From Methanosarcinaceae archaeon (GTDB lineage Archaea > Halobacteriota > Methanosarcinia > Methanosarcinales > Methanosarcinaceae): DNA of 5,801 nucleotides. How positions within the stretch are numbered: the first letter of the stretch is position 1; each line of letters opens with the position of its first letter. Both the position numbers and the translations under genes were made by a program. The notes beneath the pieces are model-generated. The model did no database searches and had not been told where the DNA came from. It was given only the letters and a program-made list of their open reading frames with translations. The stretch spans positions 1 to 5,801 of the forward strand of contig JAGAEB010000008.1 in the NCBI GenBank assembly GCA_017613335.1, in the 5' to 3' direction. This document shows, piece by piece, positions 5,383-5,801 of this stretch.

Positions 5383-5482
5383 CGGACCGATCCTGCCGGA
5401 TCATCACCGATCCCTTCGGATCATCACTGATCTCTTCGGATCAGCACGGATCCCTTCGGATCATCACCGATCCCTTCGGATT
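5383..5482. repeat. 20-bp tandem array with GATC every 10 bp, upstream of the gfcR promoter
   Basis: Four full 20-bp units (starting 5397, 5417, 5437, 5457; consensus CGGATCATCACCGATCCCTT) are preceded by a shortened unit (5383-5396) and followed by a partial one (5477 on). GATC occurs at 5389, 5399, 5409, 5419, 5429, 5439, 5449, 5459 and 5469, nine times at exactly 10-bp spacing. Alternate gaps give the dyads GGATC-N6-GATCC and GATCC-CTTC-GGATC. The array starts about 30 bp upstream of the gfcR TATA box, the usual place for archaeal activator sites. It lies between that promoter and the end of the zinc-ribbon gene. Confidence 0.92.
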
Positions 5483-5518
5483 TCTTTCGCAGGTAAGTCC
5501 CTGACATTTCTGTCGTCT

Positions 5519-5797
5519 TCAGCTTTTTCTGAGGGACTTTCTGCTGATCAGGCACGATCCGTAATCAAAATCATCTTCCTGATCATCCTGCCTGCCAGAC
5601 CCGGCTGCGTCATCCGCCCCGGATGTTCTGTTACGGAACAGCTGTCCGCAGGACTTTTCTCCGGATGCGGGCGTTCCGCCTGCGCCTGTCCCTTTCCTGA
5701 CCGGTTTTTTATGTTTCATTTTTCTTTTCATCGGTGAGCCGCAGACCGGACAGACATCGCCGTCCGTGAAATATCTCCCGCAGCCGGTGCAGCGCAC
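5519..5797 (-). CDS. Small zinc-ribbon protein, unknown function (start may lie outside the window)
   Basis: The 92-residue frame opens with a compact zinc ribbon: Cys3-x2-Cys6 (CTGCGRYF) and Cys16-x2-Cys19 (CPVCGSP), a CxxC-x9-CxxC knuckle. Then comes a strongly basic stretch (24-35, KRKMKHKKPVRK), a Gly/Ser/Ala-rich part and an acidic patch (about 71-77, DDQEDDF). Small zinc-ribbon proteins of this kind are common in methanogens and mostly uncharacterised. The basic stretch suggests nucleic-acid contact, but that is inference. The start used is GTG 5797, placing the first cysteine at residue 3. The frame is still open at the window edge, so an upstream start cannot be excluded. The C-terminal half has no recognisable domain and may be disordered. 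Stop is TGA 5519-5521; gfcR follows 214 bp downstream on the same strand with its own promoter. Confidence 0.6.
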   Translation of the reverse strand: MRCTGCGRYFTDGDVCPVCGSPMKRKMKHKKPVRKGTGAGGTPASGEKSCGQLFRNRTSGADDAAGSGRQDDQEDDFDYGSCLISRKSLRKS

Positions 5798-5801
5798 CTG
5801 C

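Noticed and set aside
5249..5737. Rightward 162-codon frame across the GATC array and zinc-ribbon gene
   Set aside because: It runs through a tandem repeat and a promoter, has no domain, and conflicts with the CxxC-bearing frame on the other strand.
1..5801. tRNA, rRNA, insertion sequence or integrase features
   Set aside because: No cloverleaf-like segment, no transposase or recombinase frame and no terminal inverted repeats with target duplications were seen on either strand.

Overview
The window looks like the chromosome of a methanogenic archaeon, most likely of the order Methanomicrobiales (for example a Methanocorpusculum or Methanomicrobium relative). This rests on four things. There is a helix-turn-helix plus phosphoribosyltransferase protein of the archaeal GfcR / PyrE-like type. 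Archaeal TATA elements lie about 40-50 bp ahead of two start codons (HD gene and gfcR) and about 35 bp ahead of a third. There is an HD phosphohydrolase of the COG1078 type. There is also a secreted dockerin-bearing protein of a kind found in gut methanogens. Genus assignment is inference.

Layout. Positions 1-1175 hold the 3' part of a large surface protein: the end of a von Willebrand A (vWA) region, a beta-sandwich region, an InlB-type repeat and half a dockerin. It is split by an in-frame TAG at 822-824. A 241-bp convergent spacer follows. The HD-domain phosphohydrolase runs leftward (2643-1417). A divergent promoter region (2644-2869) separates it from two rightward membrane-transport genes: a single-domain EamA/DMT protein (2870-3313) and an AEC-family permease (3526-4458). 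A convergent spacer with a strong terminator hairpin (4618-4644) precedes the leftward gfcR gene (5304-4687). Upstream of gfcR is a clear TATA box and, beyond it, a 10-bp-phased GATC array. The right edge holds a small leftward zinc-ribbon gene (5797-5519), possibly cut by the window edge.

How the parts work together. The genes do not form one pathway: two transporters, a nucleotide-type phosphohydrolase and a sugar/nucleotide-metabolism regulator each appear to have their own transcription signals. The most unusual aspect is between the genes. All five spacers from the HD gene's 3' end rightward carry or abut a tandem array, each of a different sequence: 22 bp x2, 13-14 bp x4, 16/17/21 bp x7, 26-30 bp x4 and 20 bp x4 plus a partial. 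The last is the most regular, with nine GATC tetramers at exactly 10-bp intervals directly upstream of the gfcR promoter. I see no complete new defence or mobile system. The candidates for something undescribed are these intergenic arrays and the amber codon inside the surface protein.
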